Origin: Flammeovirgaceae bacterium UBA976
GTDB taxonomy: Bacteria > Bacteroidota > Bacteroidia > Cytophagales > Cyclobacteriaceae
Assembly: GCA_002292365.1 (NCBI GenBank)
Contig: DBBU01000044.1
Coordinates: 79,980 to 143,979 of the forward strand
Reading direction: 5' to 3'
DNA length: 64,000 nucleotides
In this document: positions 8,501 through 19,030 of the stretch, one piece after another
Layout: the number at the start of each line of letters is the position of its first letter
How positions within the stretch are numbered: position 1 is the stretch's first letter
The notes under the pieces: generated by a model
What the model saw: only the letters and a program-made list of their open reading frames with translations
What the model was told of the DNA's origin: nothing
The model's database searches: none
Translations under genes and position numbers: made by a program

Positions 8501-9493
8501 ATGAGCAACCCTGTAGCAGAAATTAAAAACGAACCCATTTTAAAAGAGAACAATAATAGATTTGTTCTCTTTCCTATCGAGCATGATGATATTTGGAGTT
8601 ATTATAAGAAAGCAGAAGCTAGTTTTTGGACGGCCGAAGAAATAGATTTAGGACAAGATCTAAAAGATTGGGATACGCTGACAGGGGATGAGCGACATTT
8701 CATTAAGCATGTTCTAGCATTTTTTGCAGCAAGTGATGGAATTGTAAATGAAAATCTCGCTGAAAATTTTGTTTCGGAAGTACAATATACCGAGGCAAAA
8801 TTCTTTTATGGTTTTCAAATTGCTATTGAGAACATCCATTCTGAGACTTACTCACTTCTTATAGATACGTATGTAAAAGATGTAAAAGAAAAGGATGCTC
8901 TTTTCAATGCATTAGATACTATGGACTGTGTAAAGAAAAAGGCAGATTGGGCGCTTCGGTGGATAGATGAGGGTAATTTTGCGGAAAGATTAGTTGCATT
9001 TGCCGCAGTCGAAGGCATATTTTTTTCAGGAAGCTTTTGTTCTATATTTTGGTTGAAAAAAAGAGGATTGATGCCGGGTTTAACTTTTTCAAACGAATTG
9101 ATTTCTAGAGATGAGGGGCTACATTGTGACTTTGCATGTTTACTATACAACAATCATTTGGTTAACAAGTTGAGTAATGAAGCCATACAAACTATTATAG
9201 TGGATGCTGTAACTATTGAGAAAGAATTTGTAACCGATGCGCTTCCAGTAAGATTAATTGGTATGAATGCGGAGTTGATGTGTCAATACATTGAATTCGT
9301 AGCAGATAGACTTTTGATGGAATTGAACTGTTCCAAAATCTATCACGCAACTAACCCATTCGACTTCATGGAAATGATTTCGCTTCAAGGGAAAACGAAT
9401 TTCTTTGAAAAAAGGGTGGGAGAATATCAAAAAGCAGGTGTTTTGAATTCCGAAAATGACAATGATAAATTCAGTCTTGACCAAGACTTTTAA
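8501..9493 (+). CDS. nrdB: Ribonucleoside-diphosphate reductase small subunit (class Ia, R2)
   Basis: Supplies the tyrosyl radical for aerobic ribonucleotide reduction. The 330 residues show the di-iron ligands in [16 protein letters not shown] and ENIHSE, and the radical tyrosine in [11 protein letters not shown] (residue 103), in the arrangement of the eukaryote-like R2 group. The C-terminal tail ending LDQDF is the expected docking peptide for the large subunit. nrdA follows after 25 bases, forming an nrdB-nrdA operon, the reverse of the E. coli order. DnaA boxes upstream suggest link to replication. A retained Tyr argues against the class Ic Mn/Fe type. Confidence 0.97.
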   Translation: MSNPVAEIKNEPILKENNNRFVLFPIEHDDIWSYYKKAEASFWTAEEIDLGQDLKDWDTLTGDERHFIKHVLAFFAASDGIVNENLAENFVSEVQYTEAKFFYGFQIAIENIHSETYSLLIDTYVKDVKEKDALFNALDTMDCVKKKADWALRWIDEGNFAERLVAFAAVEGIFFSGSFCSIFWLKKRGLMPGLTFSNELISRDEGLHCDFACLLYNNHLVNKLSNEAIQTIIVDAVTIEKEFVTDALPVRLIGMNAELMCQYIEFVADRLLMELNCSKIYHATNPFDFMEMISLQGKTNFFEKRVGEYQKAGVLNSENDNDKFSLDQDF

Positions 9494-9518
9494 TAGAAAG
9501 AAATATAAGAAATCAACC

Positions 9519-11897
9519 ATGTTAGTACTAAAGAGAGACGGCCGAAGAGAATCAGTTAAGTTTGATAAGATTACCGCTAGGATTGAGAAGTTATGCAAAG
9601 GGCTCAATAGAGATTTTGTAGAGCCAGTCAAAATAGCCCAGAAAGTTATAGATGGTTTATATGATGGTGTAAGTACTGTCCAGCTAGATGATTTGGCAGC
9701 AGAAATTGCAGCTTCCATGACCACACGCCATCCAGATTTTGCCAAATTGGCAGCGAGAATTTCCATTTCCAATTTGCACAAAGTAACATCGGAATCCTTT
9801 TCTAATACGATGAAGCATATGTACACCTATGTGGATGCAAAAACAGGAGAGAATGCACCTTTACTTTCTTCAGAGACCTATGGAGTAATCAAAAACAATG
9901 CGAAAAAATTAGACGAGGCCATCGAATATGATCGTGATTTTAATTATGATTTTTTTGGTTTTAAGACTCTAGAAAGGGCTTATTTGATGCGGTTGAATGG
10001 TAAGATCGTAGAACGACCCCAACACATGTTGATGCGGGTATCCGTGGGTATTCATGGGGATGATATTCAAGCAGCCATAGAAACCTATCACTTAATGTCA
10101 GAAAAGTGGTTTACGCACGCAACTCCTACTTTATTCAATGCGGGTACTCCAAAGCCACAACTTTCCTCTTGTTTCTTGTTGACCATGCAGGATGATAGTA
10201 TTGATGGAATATATGATACCCTAAAGCAATGTGCTAAAATATCACAATCTGCAGGCGGTATCGGTTTGAGTATCCACAATGTAAGAGCGACTGGAGCTTA
10301 CATTAAAGGAACCAACGGTACTTCAAATGGTATCATTCCGATGCTTCGGAATTTTGATATGACCGCCAGGTATGTCGATCAAGGAGGAGGCAAAAGAAAA
10401 GGAAGCTTTGCTATTTACCTTGAGCCTTGGCATGCCGATATATTTGAATTTCTTCAGTTGAAGAAAAATCACGGAAAAGAAGAGTTAAGGGCGAGAGATC
10501 TGTTTTATGCTATGTGGATTTCAGACTTGTTCATGCGTAGAGTTGAGGAGAATGGAGAATGGTCTCTTTTCAGTCCTGATGAAGCGAAGGGTTTGGAAGA
10601 CAGCTATGGAGAGACGTTTGAAAAATTATACGAGAAATACGAGCAAGAGGGAAAAGCTAGAAAGGTAGTGAAGGCTCAAGATCTTTGGTTTGAGATCTTA
10701 GAGGCACAAATTGAAACAGGAACACCTTACATTTTATACAAGGATCATGCTAATCGTAAGTCTAATCAAAAGAATTTAGGTACCATTAAGTCGAGTAATC
10801 TTTGTACCGAGATAATGGAATATACCTCTAAAGACGAGGTCGCTGTTTGTAATTTGGCCTCTATTTCTCTTTCTAAGTTTGTGAAGGAGGATAAAACCTT
10901 TGATCATGACAAACTTTATGAAATAACCAAAGTAGCGACGAGAAATCTTAATAAAGTGATAGATGTCAATTATTATCCAGTTGATGAAGCTAGGACTTCA
11001 AACATGAGGCACAGGCCCATAGGTCTAGGCGTGCAAGGTTTAGCAGATGCATTTGTGATGATGCGACTTCCTTTTGAATCTGAAGAAGCACAGCGCCTCA
11101 ATAGCGAAATTTTTGAAACTATCTATTTCGCCTCTATGGAGGCCTCCATGGAGTTGTCACAAGTTGATGGGTCCTATCAAACGTATAAAGGATCACCTAT
11201 ATCCAAAGGCATATTCCAATTTGATATGTGGGGTGTGACACCCGATTCAGGCCGATGGGATTGGTATGAGCTCAAACAAAAAGTAAAGAAGCATGGGGTT
11301 AGAAATTCTTTGTTAGTAGCACCTATGCCAACGGCTTCTACCTCGCAGATACTCGGTAATAATGAATGCTTTGAGCCATTTACATCTAATATGTACGTAC
11401 GCAGAGTGCTGTCCGGTGAGTTTATTGTAGCGAACAAGTATTTGATGCACGATTTGATTGGTTTGGGGCTATGGAATGAAGGTATGATGAATAAAATCAA
11501 GGCTGAAAATGGTTCTATCCAAAATATAGCTGAGATTCCAGCTAATATCAAGGAGCTTTATAAGACGGTTTGGGAGATTTCTCAGAAAACTATTATTGAT
11601 ATGTCTGCGGATCGGGGGGCGTACATCTGTCAAAGTCAAAGTTTGAATATTCATTTGATGAATGCCAACTTTGGTAAAATGACCTCTATGCATTTTTATG
11701 CATGGAAAAAGGGCTTAAAAACAGGCATGTATTATCTGCGGACTAAGGCGGCGACAGACGCGATCAAATTTACCGTTACTAAAGAAGAAAACGTACAACC
11801 CAAAGCGGAAGAGTTGGCAAAAGCTACGGACCAAAATCAGCAAGCCATACAATGCTCCTTAGATGACCCAGAAGGATGTGAGATGTGTGGGAGTTGA
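9519..11897 (+). CDS. nrdA: Ribonucleoside-diphosphate reductase large subunit (class Ia, R1)
   Basis: Catalytic and allosteric subunit that reduces NDPs to dNDPs. I start it at ATG 9519 ([13 protein letters not shown]), because the ATP-cone domain begins there; an earlier in-frame ATG at 9456 lies inside nrdB and adds only non-homologous residues. The 792 residues carry the ATP-cone (1-90), the substrate cysteine in SSCFLLTM, the radical cysteine in the [10 protein letters not shown] / VCNLASISL region, and the C-terminal redox pair CEMC. The ATP-cone implies dATP feedback inhibition. A strong hairpin terminator follows 20 bases after the stop. Confidence 0.97.
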   Translation: MLVLKRDGRRESVKFDKITARIEKLCKGLNRDFVEPVKIAQKVIDGLYDGVSTVQLDDLAAEIAASMTTRHPDFAKLAARISISNLHKVTSESFSNTMKHMYTYVDAKTGENAPLLSSETYGVIKNNAKKLDEAIEYDRDFNYDFFGFKTLERAYLMRLNGKIVERPQHMLMRVSVGIHGDDIQAAIETYHLMSEKWFTHATPTLFNAGTPKPQLSSCFLLTMQDDSIDGIYDTLKQCAKISQSAGGIGLSIHNVRATGAYIKGTNGTSNGIIPMLRNFDMTARYVDQGGGKRKGSFAIYLEPWHADIFEFLQLKKNHGKEELRARDLFYAMWISDLFMRRVEENGEWSLFSPDEAKGLEDSYGETFEKLYEKYEQEGKARKVVKAQDLWFEILEAQIETGTPYILYKDHANRKSNQKNLGTIKSSNLCTEIMEYTSKDEVAVCNLASISLSKFVKEDKTFDHDKLYEITKVATRNLNKVIDVNYYPVDEARTSNMRHRPIGLGVQGLADAFVMMRLPFESEEAQRLNSEIFETIYFASMEASMELSQVDGSYQTYKGSPISKGIFQFDMWGVTPDSGRWDWYELKQKVKKHGVRNSLLVAPMPTASTSQILGNNECFEPFTSNMYVRRVLSGEFIVANKYLMHDLIGLGLWNEGMMNKIKAENGSIQNIAEIPANIKELYKTVWEISQKTIIDMSADRGAYICQSQSLNIHLMNANFGKMTSMHFYAWKKGLKTGMYYLRTKAATDAIKFTVTKEENVQPKAEELAKATDQNQQAIQCSLDDPEGCEMCGS

Positions 11898-11916
11898 TTT
11901 TTAATTGATAATGATG

Positions 11917-11954
11917 AAACGGGAATATTATTTGACGGTATTTCCGTTTTTTTT
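11917..11954 (+). terminator. Rho-independent terminator of nrdBA
   Basis: AAACGGGAATA (11917-11927) pairs with TATTTCCGTTT (11939-11949) as an 11-base stem with one G-U pair, an 11-base loop, and a T-run to 11954. It lies between convergent nrdA and acs; the A-run on the other side lets it work for acs as well. Confidence 0.8.
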
Positions 11955-11959
11955 ATAGC

Positions 11960-13861
11960 TCAATTTTTGTCAAATCCCTTTTGGAGGTCATCGATTATTT
12001 CTGGGTTGAGCAGTGTAGAAGTATCGCCCAAATCATCCGTATCTCCACTGGCTATTTTTCGCAATATTCTTCTCATAATTTTCCCTGAACGTGTTTTGGG
12101 CAACCCTTTGACAAATTGAATTTTGTCAGGTTTGGCAATGGCACCGATGGTTGTAGCCACAAGCTTTCGTATTTCCGTAATTAATTCATCGGTTTGGATG
12201 ACCCCATCATAGGTGATTACGTAGGCATATAGGGCATTTCCTTTGATGTCATGAGGGAATCCCACCACTGCACTTTCAACAATGTCGTCATGCTCATTAA
12301 TTGCATTTTCTATGGGCGCCGTACCTAGGTTATGTCCAGAGACAATGACTACGTCGTCTACTCTTCCAGTAATCCTATAATTTCCGAGCGCATCTCGCAA
12401 CGCACCATCTCCTGGAAAATAATAATTAGGGTAGGCAGAGAAATAGACATTTTTATAGCGTTCATTATCTCCATAGATGGTTCTTGCCAACGAGGGCCAG
12501 GGTTGTTTAATGGCTAAAATTCCTTCTCCTTTTATATCAGTAATCTCTGCCCCATCGGCGTTCAATAAAACAGGCTGAATTCCGGGTAAGGGAAGGGTTG
12601 CAAATGTAGGTTTGTCTTGGGTCACACCTGCCAAAGAAGAAATCATCATTCCACCCGTTTCTGTTTGCCACCAAGTATCTACTATTGGGCATTTATTTTT
12701 ACCAATATTATCGTCATACCAGTGCCATGCCTCTTCGTTAATAGGCTCGCCTACAGTTCCTAATATTCTCAGACTACTGAGGACATGGTCATTAACGAAC
12801 GATAACGGATGTTTTGCTAATGCTCTAATGGCAGTAGGAGCAGTATAAAATTGAGTGACTTTATGCTTCTCACAGACTTCCCAAAACCTTCCATAGTCTG
12901 GATAACTAGGAACGCCTTCAAACATGACCGTAGTGGCTCCAGTAGCCAAAGGCCCATAAACAATATAACTATGGCCTGTAATCCAACCTATATCTGCTGT
13001 ACACCAATAAATATCGTCGGGTTTATATTGGAAAACATTTAAAAAAGAATAGGCAGCGTAAACCATATAACCACCGCAAGTATGGACCATTCCCTTGGGC
13101 TTTCCAGTAGACCCAGAAGTGTATAGAATGAAAAGCATATCTTCCGAATCCATCACTTCTGCAGGACATGAATCATCTACTTTTGTTAATTCTTCATGCC
13201 ACCAGACATCTCTGCCTGACGTCCAGGCAATGGTTTGCTTTGTTCTTTGAAAAACGATTGATTTTTTAATGGAAGGGCAGGTCTTTAAGGCTTCATCGGA
13301 AATATCTTTTAATGGCGTCACCTTATCCCCCCTAAAACTGCCGTCAGAGGTCAATAAGACCTTACATTTGGCATCGTTTATTCTTGCCGCCAATGCCCTA
13401 GAAGAAAACCCGGCAAAAACTACAGAGTGAATGGCACCAATTCTGGCGCAAGCAAGTACAGCTACCGAAAGTTCAGCAACCATTGGCATGTAAATACAAA
13501 CACGATCACCTTTAACTACGCCATTGTTTTTTAAAACATTAGCAAAGGTGCAGACCTTGCTATGAAGTTGTCTGTAGGTAATGTATTGTGCTGCATCATT
13601 TGGATCATTAGGTTCCCAAATAATGGCAGTTTGATCCCCTTTTGATGCTAGATGGCGATCCAAACAATTTTCTGTAATATTTAATTTACCCTCCAAAAAC
13701 CATTTTGTTTCAGGGACACTCCAATCATAGGTTAATGTTTGGGTCCATTTTTTTCTCCATAAAAAGTTTTTGGCAATGTTATCCCAAAACTCTGAAGGGT
13801 TTTCAACACTGGACTGGTACGCTTTATGATAATCTTCCAGAGAATTTATTTGTAATGACAT
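11960..13861 (-). CDS. acs: Acetate--CoA ligase (AMP-forming)
   Basis: Activates acetate to acetyl-CoA through acetyl-AMP. I place the start at 13861 (MSLQINSLEDYHKAYQ), because the 21 in-frame codons upstream run back into the symporter gene and lack homology. The 633 residues include the P-loop YTSGSTGKPKG, the WWQTETGG motif (A5), the GRVDDVV motif (A8), and the C-terminal catalytic lysine in KTRSGKIMRR, the site that is acetylated by Pat-type enzymes. Length is normal. It lies 10 bases downstream of the SSS symporter, so acetate import and activation are co-transcribed. Confidence 0.97.
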   Translation of the reverse strand: MSLQINSLEDYHKAYQSSVENPSEFWDNIAKNFLWRKKWTQTLTYDWSVPETKWFLEGKLNITENCLDRHLASKGDQTAIIWEPNDPNDAAQYITYRQLHSKVCTFANVLKNNGVVKGDRVCIYMPMVAELSVAVLACARIGAIHSVVFAGFSSRALAARINDAKCKVLLTSDGSFRGDKVTPLKDISDEALKTCPSIKKSIVFQRTKQTIAWTSGRDVWWHEELTKVDDSCPAEVMDSEDMLFILYTSGSTGKPKGMVHTCGGYMVYAAYSFLNVFQYKPDDIYWCTADIGWITGHSYIVYGPLATGATTVMFEGVPSYPDYGRFWEVCEKHKVTQFYTAPTAIRALAKHPLSFVNDHVLSSLRILGTVGEPINEEAWHWYDDNIGKNKCPIVDTWWQTETGGMMISSLAGVTQDKPTFATLPLPGIQPVLLNADGAEITDIKGEGILAIKQPWPSLARTIYGDNERYKNVYFSAYPNYYFPGDGALRDALGNYRITGRVDDVVIVSGHNLGTAPIENAINEHDDIVESAVVGFPHDIKGNALYAYVITYDGVIQTDELITEIRKLVATTIGAIAKPDKIQFVKGLPKTRSGKIMRRILRKIASGDTDDLGDTSTLLNPEIIDDLQKGFDKN

Positions 13862-13871
13862 AAGTAACTTC

Positions 13872-15560
13872 TTAATGATTATGAGCAGCGCCTGCGCCAC
13901 TTGGAATTCTAATATTTTCAACAATTTCTTGAACCTCTTTTGGCGGGTCAGGAGTAAACTTTGATACGATAATTGAAACTATGAAATTAGCCATCATAGC
14001 GATACTTCCAAATCCTTCAGGGGAAATACCAAACCACCAATCTTCTTTGGAGCCTCCAAACCACCAACCAAATTTGAATTTAGTCATGTAAAATAGCATC
14101 AATAGAATTCCGATAATCATCCCTGAAATAGCACCTTGTTTATTCATTTTATTATAGAAAACACCCAAAACAATGGCAGGAAAAAAAGAAGAAGCAGCCA
14201 AGCCAAAAGCCAAAGCGACTACAGCAGCAACAAAACCTGGGGGATTGATACCAAAATAACCAGCCACACAAACAGCCACCACGGCAGCGGCTCTTGCAGC
14301 GATCAATTCACCTTTCTCAGAGATCCTAGGATTGACCATTCTTTTAATTAAGTCATGGGCAACGGAAGAAGAGATAACCAACAATAAGCCTGCTGCGGTA
14401 GACAGAGCAGCTGCCAAACCTCCAGCCGCTACGAGTGCAACTACCCAATTGGGTAGACTAGCTATTTCTGGATTGGCCAATACCATTATATCACGATTTA
14501 CTTCAAGTTCATTCAATTCTTTATTAGCTACATATTGGATCACCTGATCCTGATTTTTGTCTATAAAAGTAATTAAGCCAGTAGTTTCCCATTTTTTAAA
14601 CCATTTTGGCATGTCAGCATACTTTTTATCACTGACCGTTTCAATTAAATTCGTTCGTGAAAACACGGAAATAGCTGGAGCAGTGGTATATAATATGGCT
14701 ATAAATAGTAATGCCCAACCTGCTGATTTACGTGCATCAGCTACTTTTTTTACTGTGAAAAATCGAACAATTACATGGGGTAAGCCAGCGGTACCAACCA
14801 TTAATGCTGCCGTAATACAGAAAACATCTAGCTTAGACTTACTTCCTGTAGTATAAGATGAAAAACCTAAATCTTTATGCAGCCCATCCAATTTATCTAA
14901 TAAATAAATACCATTTCCATCGGTACTTCCGAAACCTAATTGAGGAATGAAATGGCCTGTCATTTGAATAGAAATAAAAATAGCAGGCACCATAAAGGCA
15001 AATATCAGTACGCAATACTGCGCTACTTGTGTATAGGTAATTCCTTTCATTCCTCCTAAAACGGCATAAAATAATACGATGACCATTCCTATGATCACAC
15101 CGGTAGTAATGTCCACTTCTAAAAAACGTGAGAAAACAATACCCACTCCTTGCATTTGTCCGGCTACATAGGTAAAAGAGACCAATAATGCACAAAAAAC
15201 AGCGACGCTTCTAGCCATATTGGAATAATATCTATCGCCTATAAAATCAGGAACCGTAAATTTTCCAAATTTTCTTAAGTAGGGAGCGAGTAACAATGCC
15301 AATAACACATAACCTCCGGTCCAACCCATGAGATAGACAGAACCATCATAGCCTTCAAAGGAAATGATTCCCGCCATGGAAATAAATGAAGCTGCCGACA
15401 TCCAATCTGCCGCAGTAGCTAAGCCATTTGCCAATGGAGATACGCCCCCCCCCGCTACGTAGAACTCTTTTGTGGAACCTGCCCTTGACCAAATAGCAAT
15501 ACCGATATACAGGGAAAAAGTAACACCTACTAAAACCCAGGTCCACATTTGAATACTCAT
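13872..15560 (-). CDS. Sodium:solute symporter, acetate/VC_2705-type (ActP-like)
   Basis: Inner-membrane Na+-coupled carrier of the SSS family. The 562 residues are strongly hydrophobic with about 13 membrane segments and show the family core ATAADWMSAASFISMAG (residues 48-64) and SCSLVAGLAAALSTAAG-like segment around residue 390. The soluble insertion near residues 310-370 is usual for the VC_2705 subgroup, which partners with DUF4212 proteins. It sits between the DUF4212 gene and acs, supporting acetate or another short monocarboxylate as substrate. The coding strand has a run of nine G (15445-15453) encoding Gly-Gly-Gly near residue 37, a possible slippage site. Confidence 0.9.
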   Translation of the reverse strand: MSIQMWTWVLVGVTFSLYIGIAIWSRAGSTKEFYVAGGGVSPLANGLATAADWMSAASFISMAGIISFEGYDGSVYLMGWTGGYVLLALLLAPYLRKFGKFTVPDFIGDRYYSNMARSVAVFCALLVSFTYVAGQMQGVGIVFSRFLEVDITTGVIIGMVIVLFYAVLGGMKGITYTQVAQYCVLIFAFMVPAIFISIQMTGHFIPQLGFGSTDGNGIYLLDKLDGLHKDLGFSSYTTGSKSKLDVFCITAALMVGTAGLPHVIVRFFTVKKVADARKSAGWALLFIAILYTTAPAISVFSRTNLIETVSDKKYADMPKWFKKWETTGLITFIDKNQDQVIQYVANKELNELEVNRDIMVLANPEIASLPNWVVALVAAGGLAAALSTAAGLLLVISSSVAHDLIKRMVNPRISEKGELIAARAAAVVAVCVAGYFGINPPGFVAAVVALAFGLAASSFFPAIVLGVFYNKMNKQGAISGMIIGILLMLFYMTKFKFGWWFGGSKEDWWFGISPEGFGSIAMMANFIVSIIVSKFTPDPPKEVQEIVENIRIPSGAGAAHNH

Positions 15561-15572
15561 TTTGCGCTTGTT

Positions 15573-15824
15573 TTAAAGGTTATTTTCTTCCTGAAAACCA
15601 TATTTTTTATCCAGCTTATTCATGAGTCTTATGTAGACCAGGATTAAGATGACAAAAGTATAGATGGCACCTTGTTGCGCAAACCAAAACCCAAGTTTAA
15701 AACCACCTATTTTTATTAAGTTCAATTGATTTACAAAAAGTATTCCTGCTCCAAATGAGACGGTAAACCATACAATCAATAAAATGGTTAAATATTTGAG
15801 GTTTTGTTTCCAGTATGCTTGCAT
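15573..15824 (-). CDS. DUF4212 small membrane subunit of the symporter
   Basis: An 83-residue protein with two membrane segments (about residues 12-32 and 46-66) and the family features YWKQNLKYL, the FGAGIL segment and GFKLGFWFAQQGAIYTFV. DUF4212 proteins (also called sodium:solute symporter small subunits) are almost always encoded directly upstream of VC_2705-type symporters, as here with a 12-base gap. The role is presumed to be an accessory subunit. It is the first gene of the DUF4212-symporter-acs operon; 273 bases without a gene lie upstream, where I see no exact TAnnTTTG. Confidence 0.92.
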   Translation of the reverse strand: MQAYWKQNLKYLTILLIVWFTVSFGAGILFVNQLNLIKIGGFKLGFWFAQQGAIYTFVILILVYIRLMNKLDKKYGFQEENNL

Positions 15825-16097
15825 CTCTTTTTTTAACTAAGTCACTAATATATTAAGTTGTAAAATAAAAAACGGTAAAAAACTTACTTCGTACATATTA
15901 TTAGAGTTAAAAACAATAAAAAGGGCATCACTTTTTAGAGGGTTTCAGTTTTCATCAATAAAATAAACCATAAAAAAAGTGATTGGAGAGATTGATTTTT
16001 TTTGAATTATTGAACTCATGTAAAGGACAGGTATAATCTATTTTTATGGAAGGTGTAGGCAAAGATCAATGGGAACAGATCTGAGGGAAATACCTCT

Positions 16098-16811
16098 TTA
16101 AATATATAATTCTGTGAAAATGGCCAATAAGGCAGCTAGGATACTGATGGCAATTTTGTTAAACCTAAATCGGTGCCCTGGACTAGATTCTACAAAAATA
16201 GTCGTAGAAATGTGTAAAAAAGCGCCACTCACAAAAGCAAATAAAAGGCTTAATTCGGCTTCGGATAGTGTTAAATAGTTATTGGCCATGGCCCCCATGG
16301 GCGAAGCTAGACTGAAGATACTTAATACTACCCATTGTTGTCGAGAGAATTTTGATTTCCCCTTAAATACCGCCATCAGGGCAAAGGCGGCAGGGGCTTT
16401 GTGCAGAATGATACCAAAAAGTAAGGTATATGAATTATTTTGTTCATGTAATGGAGAATCATGGGTAAGTAAAGCACCTTCCATTAAAGAATGCACGACT
16501 AGGGCAATGAGTACGTAATACTTTGATTGTGTTGATTTATGTTGGTGAAAGTGACCATGCTCCACACCCGAAGTAAAATATTCTAAAAATTGTTGGAAGA
16601 AAAACCCTAATAATATGAACAAACCAATTTTAGTAGGATCTGAGGACAAGGCAAAGAGCTCAGGAAAAACATGTATGATGGTGATGGAAAAAAGATAGGA
16701 TCCACCAAAAATTAAAGGTAAAAAAATATTTTGAGGTTTGTACTCTAAGGGAATGGTGGCCCATCCTCCAATAAAGGTTCCTATGATTAACAGGGTAATA
16801 GTAAGGCTCAT
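16098..16811 (-). CDS. ZIP family metal transporter
   Basis: A 237-residue membrane protein with about 8 segments. The metal-path motifs of ZIP proteins are present: HSLMEGALLTH in the fourth segment region and LHKAPAAFALMAV in the fifth. A His-rich stretch (EHGHFHQHKS) lies in the loop before them, typical of zinc or iron carriers. It should import a divalent cation such as Zn2+ across the inner membrane. Its ATG overlaps the apbE stop (4 bases), so the two are co-translated. No metal-regulator site was recognised. Confidence 0.9.
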   Translation of the reverse strand: MSLTITLLIIGTFIGGWATIPLEYKPQNIFLPLIFGGSYLFSITIIHVFPELFALSSDPTKIGLFILLGFFFQQFLEYFTSGVEHGHFHQHKSTQSKYYVLIALVVHSLMEGALLTHDSPLHEQNNSYTLLFGIILHKAPAAFALMAVFKGKSKFSRQQWVVLSIFSLASPMGAMANNYLTLSEAELSLLFAFVSGAFLHISTTIFVESSPGHRFRFNKIAISILAALLAIFTELYI

Positions 16812-17857
16812 GGAGTTTCGTTTTTCGTTACAATTACAGCTGTTTTGATGCCATCGGTGATGATGTGTTCAGGACTTGATTCACCTTGATAAATCAGCAG
16901 CGCATCTAAGCGATCATCTGCTTTGAGAATGGCCATGGAAGTTTCAACCCCCAGTACCATAAAGGCCGTTGCATAGGCATCAGCAAGCATACAATTGGGC
17001 GCGAAAACAGACGCACTTAAGATATTTTTTTTACTCATATTCCCCGTTCTAGGATCGATGATATGGGCATAGGTTTTATCATCGATCTGATAAAAATTTC
17101 TATAATTACCTGAGGTTGCAACTGATCGATTCTCTAGGTTGACGATTGCAAAAGGGGGTTGATATTCTTCTGATTCAATCAATGGATCTTGAATACCAAT
17201 CTTCCAAACTTCATTCCGGTCATTGGTACCAAAAGTTCTGACTTCTCCACCAATCTCTACCATCGCATGTTCAATATTTTTGGATTTGAGATAATCAGCG
17301 ATGACATCTACAGCATATCCTTTAGCTACGGCACTTAAATCAAGGTACGTTCCTTTGGGCATTGTAATGAGTGAGGGATTAAAATTAATTTTTGAGAAAC
17401 CTACGAATTGAAGTAAAGAATCAATAAGGGGTTGATCCAATATTTTTGAAGTCTTATCTGAGCCAAAACCATAGGCATTGATCAAAGGACCAATGGTAGG
17501 ATCAAAAGCTCCTTCGGTAGCTGCATGGACTTCTTTACTAGCCAAGAGGACAGGATAAAAAACAGGGTCTTGGAAGACTAAACTACCAGATTGATTCAAT
17601 CTTGAAATTTCGGATTGAGGGATGTATGTAGATAACGACTCATTGAATTTTTTCAGAACAGAATCTATTTGTGTTTTAAAATCAATGGGTTCCAAAGTTT
17701 TATATTTAACATTATAAACAATGGTTCCCATTGTCAATCCGGAGACCTCATTCATCAACAAATTAGGATTTTGATTTCTTACGAGCTTTACGAGCAGTAA
17801 GATTGCAGCAAAGAATAAGAGGACTCTTTGGGTTTGTTTACGTTTGTCGATATTCAA
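16808..17857 (-). CDS. apbE: FAD:protein FMN transferase (ApbE)
   Basis: Attaches FMN covalently to Thr/Ser of periplasmic or membrane flavoproteins such as the NqrB and NqrC subunits. The 349-residue protein has an N-terminal hydrophobic anchor or signal (about residues 10-24), the segment LDLSAVAKGYAVD, the GGEVRTFG motif, and the metal/FAD motif HIIDPRTG. Length is normal. It forms an operon with the downstream ZIP gene by an ATGA overlap. An nqrF gene is present 19 kb away in this window, which gives one likely client complex, though other flavoproteins could be targets. Confidence 0.94.
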   Translation of the reverse strand: MNIDKRKQTQRVLLFFAAILLLVKLVRNQNPNLLMNEVSGLTMGTIVYNVKYKTLEPIDFKTQIDSVLKKFNESLSTYIPQSEISRLNQSGSLVFQDPVFYPVLLASKEVHAATEGAFDPTIGPLINAYGFGSDKTSKILDQPLIDSLLQFVGFSKINFNPSLITMPKGTYLDLSAVAKGYAVDVIADYLKSKNIEHAMVEIGGEVRTFGTNDRNEVWKIGIQDPLIESEEYQPPFAIVNLENRSVATSGNYRNFYQIDDKTYAHIIDPRTGNMSKKNILSASVFAPNCMLADAYATAFMVLGVETSMAILKADDRLDALLIYQGESSPEHIITDGIKTAVIVTKNETP

Positions 17858-17906
17858 TTTTATTTTTTTACAATATTAGTAAGACCTAATTAGAATATTC
17901 AATCGT

Positions 17907-17914
17907 TATATTTG
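17907..17914 (+). promoter_or_regulatory. TAnnTTTG -7 promoter element of ruvB
   Basis: TATATTTG, an exact match to the Bacteroidota -7 element, 17 bases before the ruvB ATG. No TTTG at the -33 position. The predicted leader is very short (about 10-12 bases). Confidence 0.55.
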
Positions 17915-17931
17915 TTTTCTATTTATTAACT

Positions 17932-18957
17932 ATGAGAGAGGATTATTTAAAACCAGATGATGAGGAATTTTCATCTGTTGATAAAGAGATAGAAAAAGCT
18001 TTAAGACCCCTCAGTTTTGATGACTTTACAGGGCAAGAAAAGATAGTTGACAACTTAAAGATATTTGTCGAAGCGGCCAGTCGACGATCAGAGCCCCTCG
18101 ATCATGTTTTACTTCACGGGCCTCCAGGGCTCGGTAAAACGACCCTTTCTCACATTATTGCCAATGAGCTGGGTTCTAATATAAAAATAACAAGTGGACC
18201 TGTACTAGATAAGCCGGGAGAATTGGCAGGCCTTCTCACAAATCTTGAAGAGGGAGATGTATTGTTTATCGATGAAATACATAGGTTAAATTCGGTAGTT
18301 GAGGAGTATTTATATTCCGCCATGGAGGATTATAAGATCGATATTATGTTGGATTCAGGGCCAAATGCAAGAACTGTACAAATTGGATTGAACCCATTTA
18401 CCCTCATCGGTGCCACGACTCGTTCAGGATTGTTAACCGCGCCCTTACGTGCGCGTTTTGGAATCAATGCGAGGCTAGAATATTATGATGCCAAGCTACT
18501 GACCCGAATCGTTGGAAGATCTTGTGATATTTTAAATTGTGAATTTGAACTTGAGGCCACTTTTGAAATAGCCAGAAGAAGTAGGGGAACTCCTCGGATC
18601 GCCAATAACTTATTAAGAAGAACCCGAGATTTTGCTCAAATAAAAGGGGATGGATCTATCAAGCTTATCATCGTAAAGATGGCATTGAAGGCCTTAAATG
18701 TGGATAATCATGGATTAGATGAAATGGATAATCGTATTTTATCTACTATTATTGATAAATTCAAGGGGGGGCCGGTGGGTTTATCGACCATTGCGACGGC
18801 ATGCGGAGAGGAGGCCGAAACGATAGAAGAGGTTTATGAACCTTTTTTAATCATGGAAGGCTTTTTGAAGCGTACGGCACGGGGGCGTCAAGCGACTGAA
18901 TTAGCCTACAAGCATTTGGGTATGATACCCCCGGCACAAATGAATACATTATTTTGA
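17932..18957 (+). CDS. ruvB: Holliday junction branch-migration ATPase RuvB
   Basis: Hexameric AAA+ motor that drives RuvA-bound Holliday junctions during recombinational repair. The 341 residues show Walker [12 protein letters not shown] (about 63-73), Walker B FIDEIHRL, sensor 1 GATTR (about 162), the arginine-finger region, and the C-terminal winged-helix with [14 protein letters not shown]. Length matches the family. It is not next to ruvA or ruvC. It is divergent from apbE and followed by queG after 73 bases. Confidence 0.98.
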   Translation: MREDYLKPDDEEFSSVDKEIEKALRPLSFDDFTGQEKIVDNLKIFVEAASRRSEPLDHVLLHGPPGLGKTTLSHIIANELGSNIKITSGPVLDKPGELAGLLTNLEEGDVLFIDEIHRLNSVVEEYLYSAMEDYKIDIMLDSGPNARTVQIGLNPFTLIGATTRSGLLTAPLRARFGINARLEYYDAKLLTRIVGRSCDILNCEFELEATFEIARRSRGTPRIANNLLRRTRDFAQIKGDGSIKLIIVKMALKALNVDNHGLDEMDNRILSTIIDKFKGGPVGLSTIATACGEEAETIEEVYEPFLIMEGFLKRTARGRQATELAYKHLGMIPPAQMNTLF

Positions 18958-19030
18958 CTAGGCGGCATGTCACGCTTCATAGGATGGTAATGAGAGGCGT
19001 CATTAGGATTCCTTTTGATCATCTTTTTAG

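Noticed and set aside
9456..9518. Upstream nrdA start at 9456
   Set aside because: It would lie inside nrdB and adds residues unlike any ATP-cone; ATG 9519 begins the known domain.
9254..9826. 190-codon antisense frame across the nrdB-nrdA junction
   Set aside because: Overlaps two well-supported genes on the other strand and has no recognisable motif.
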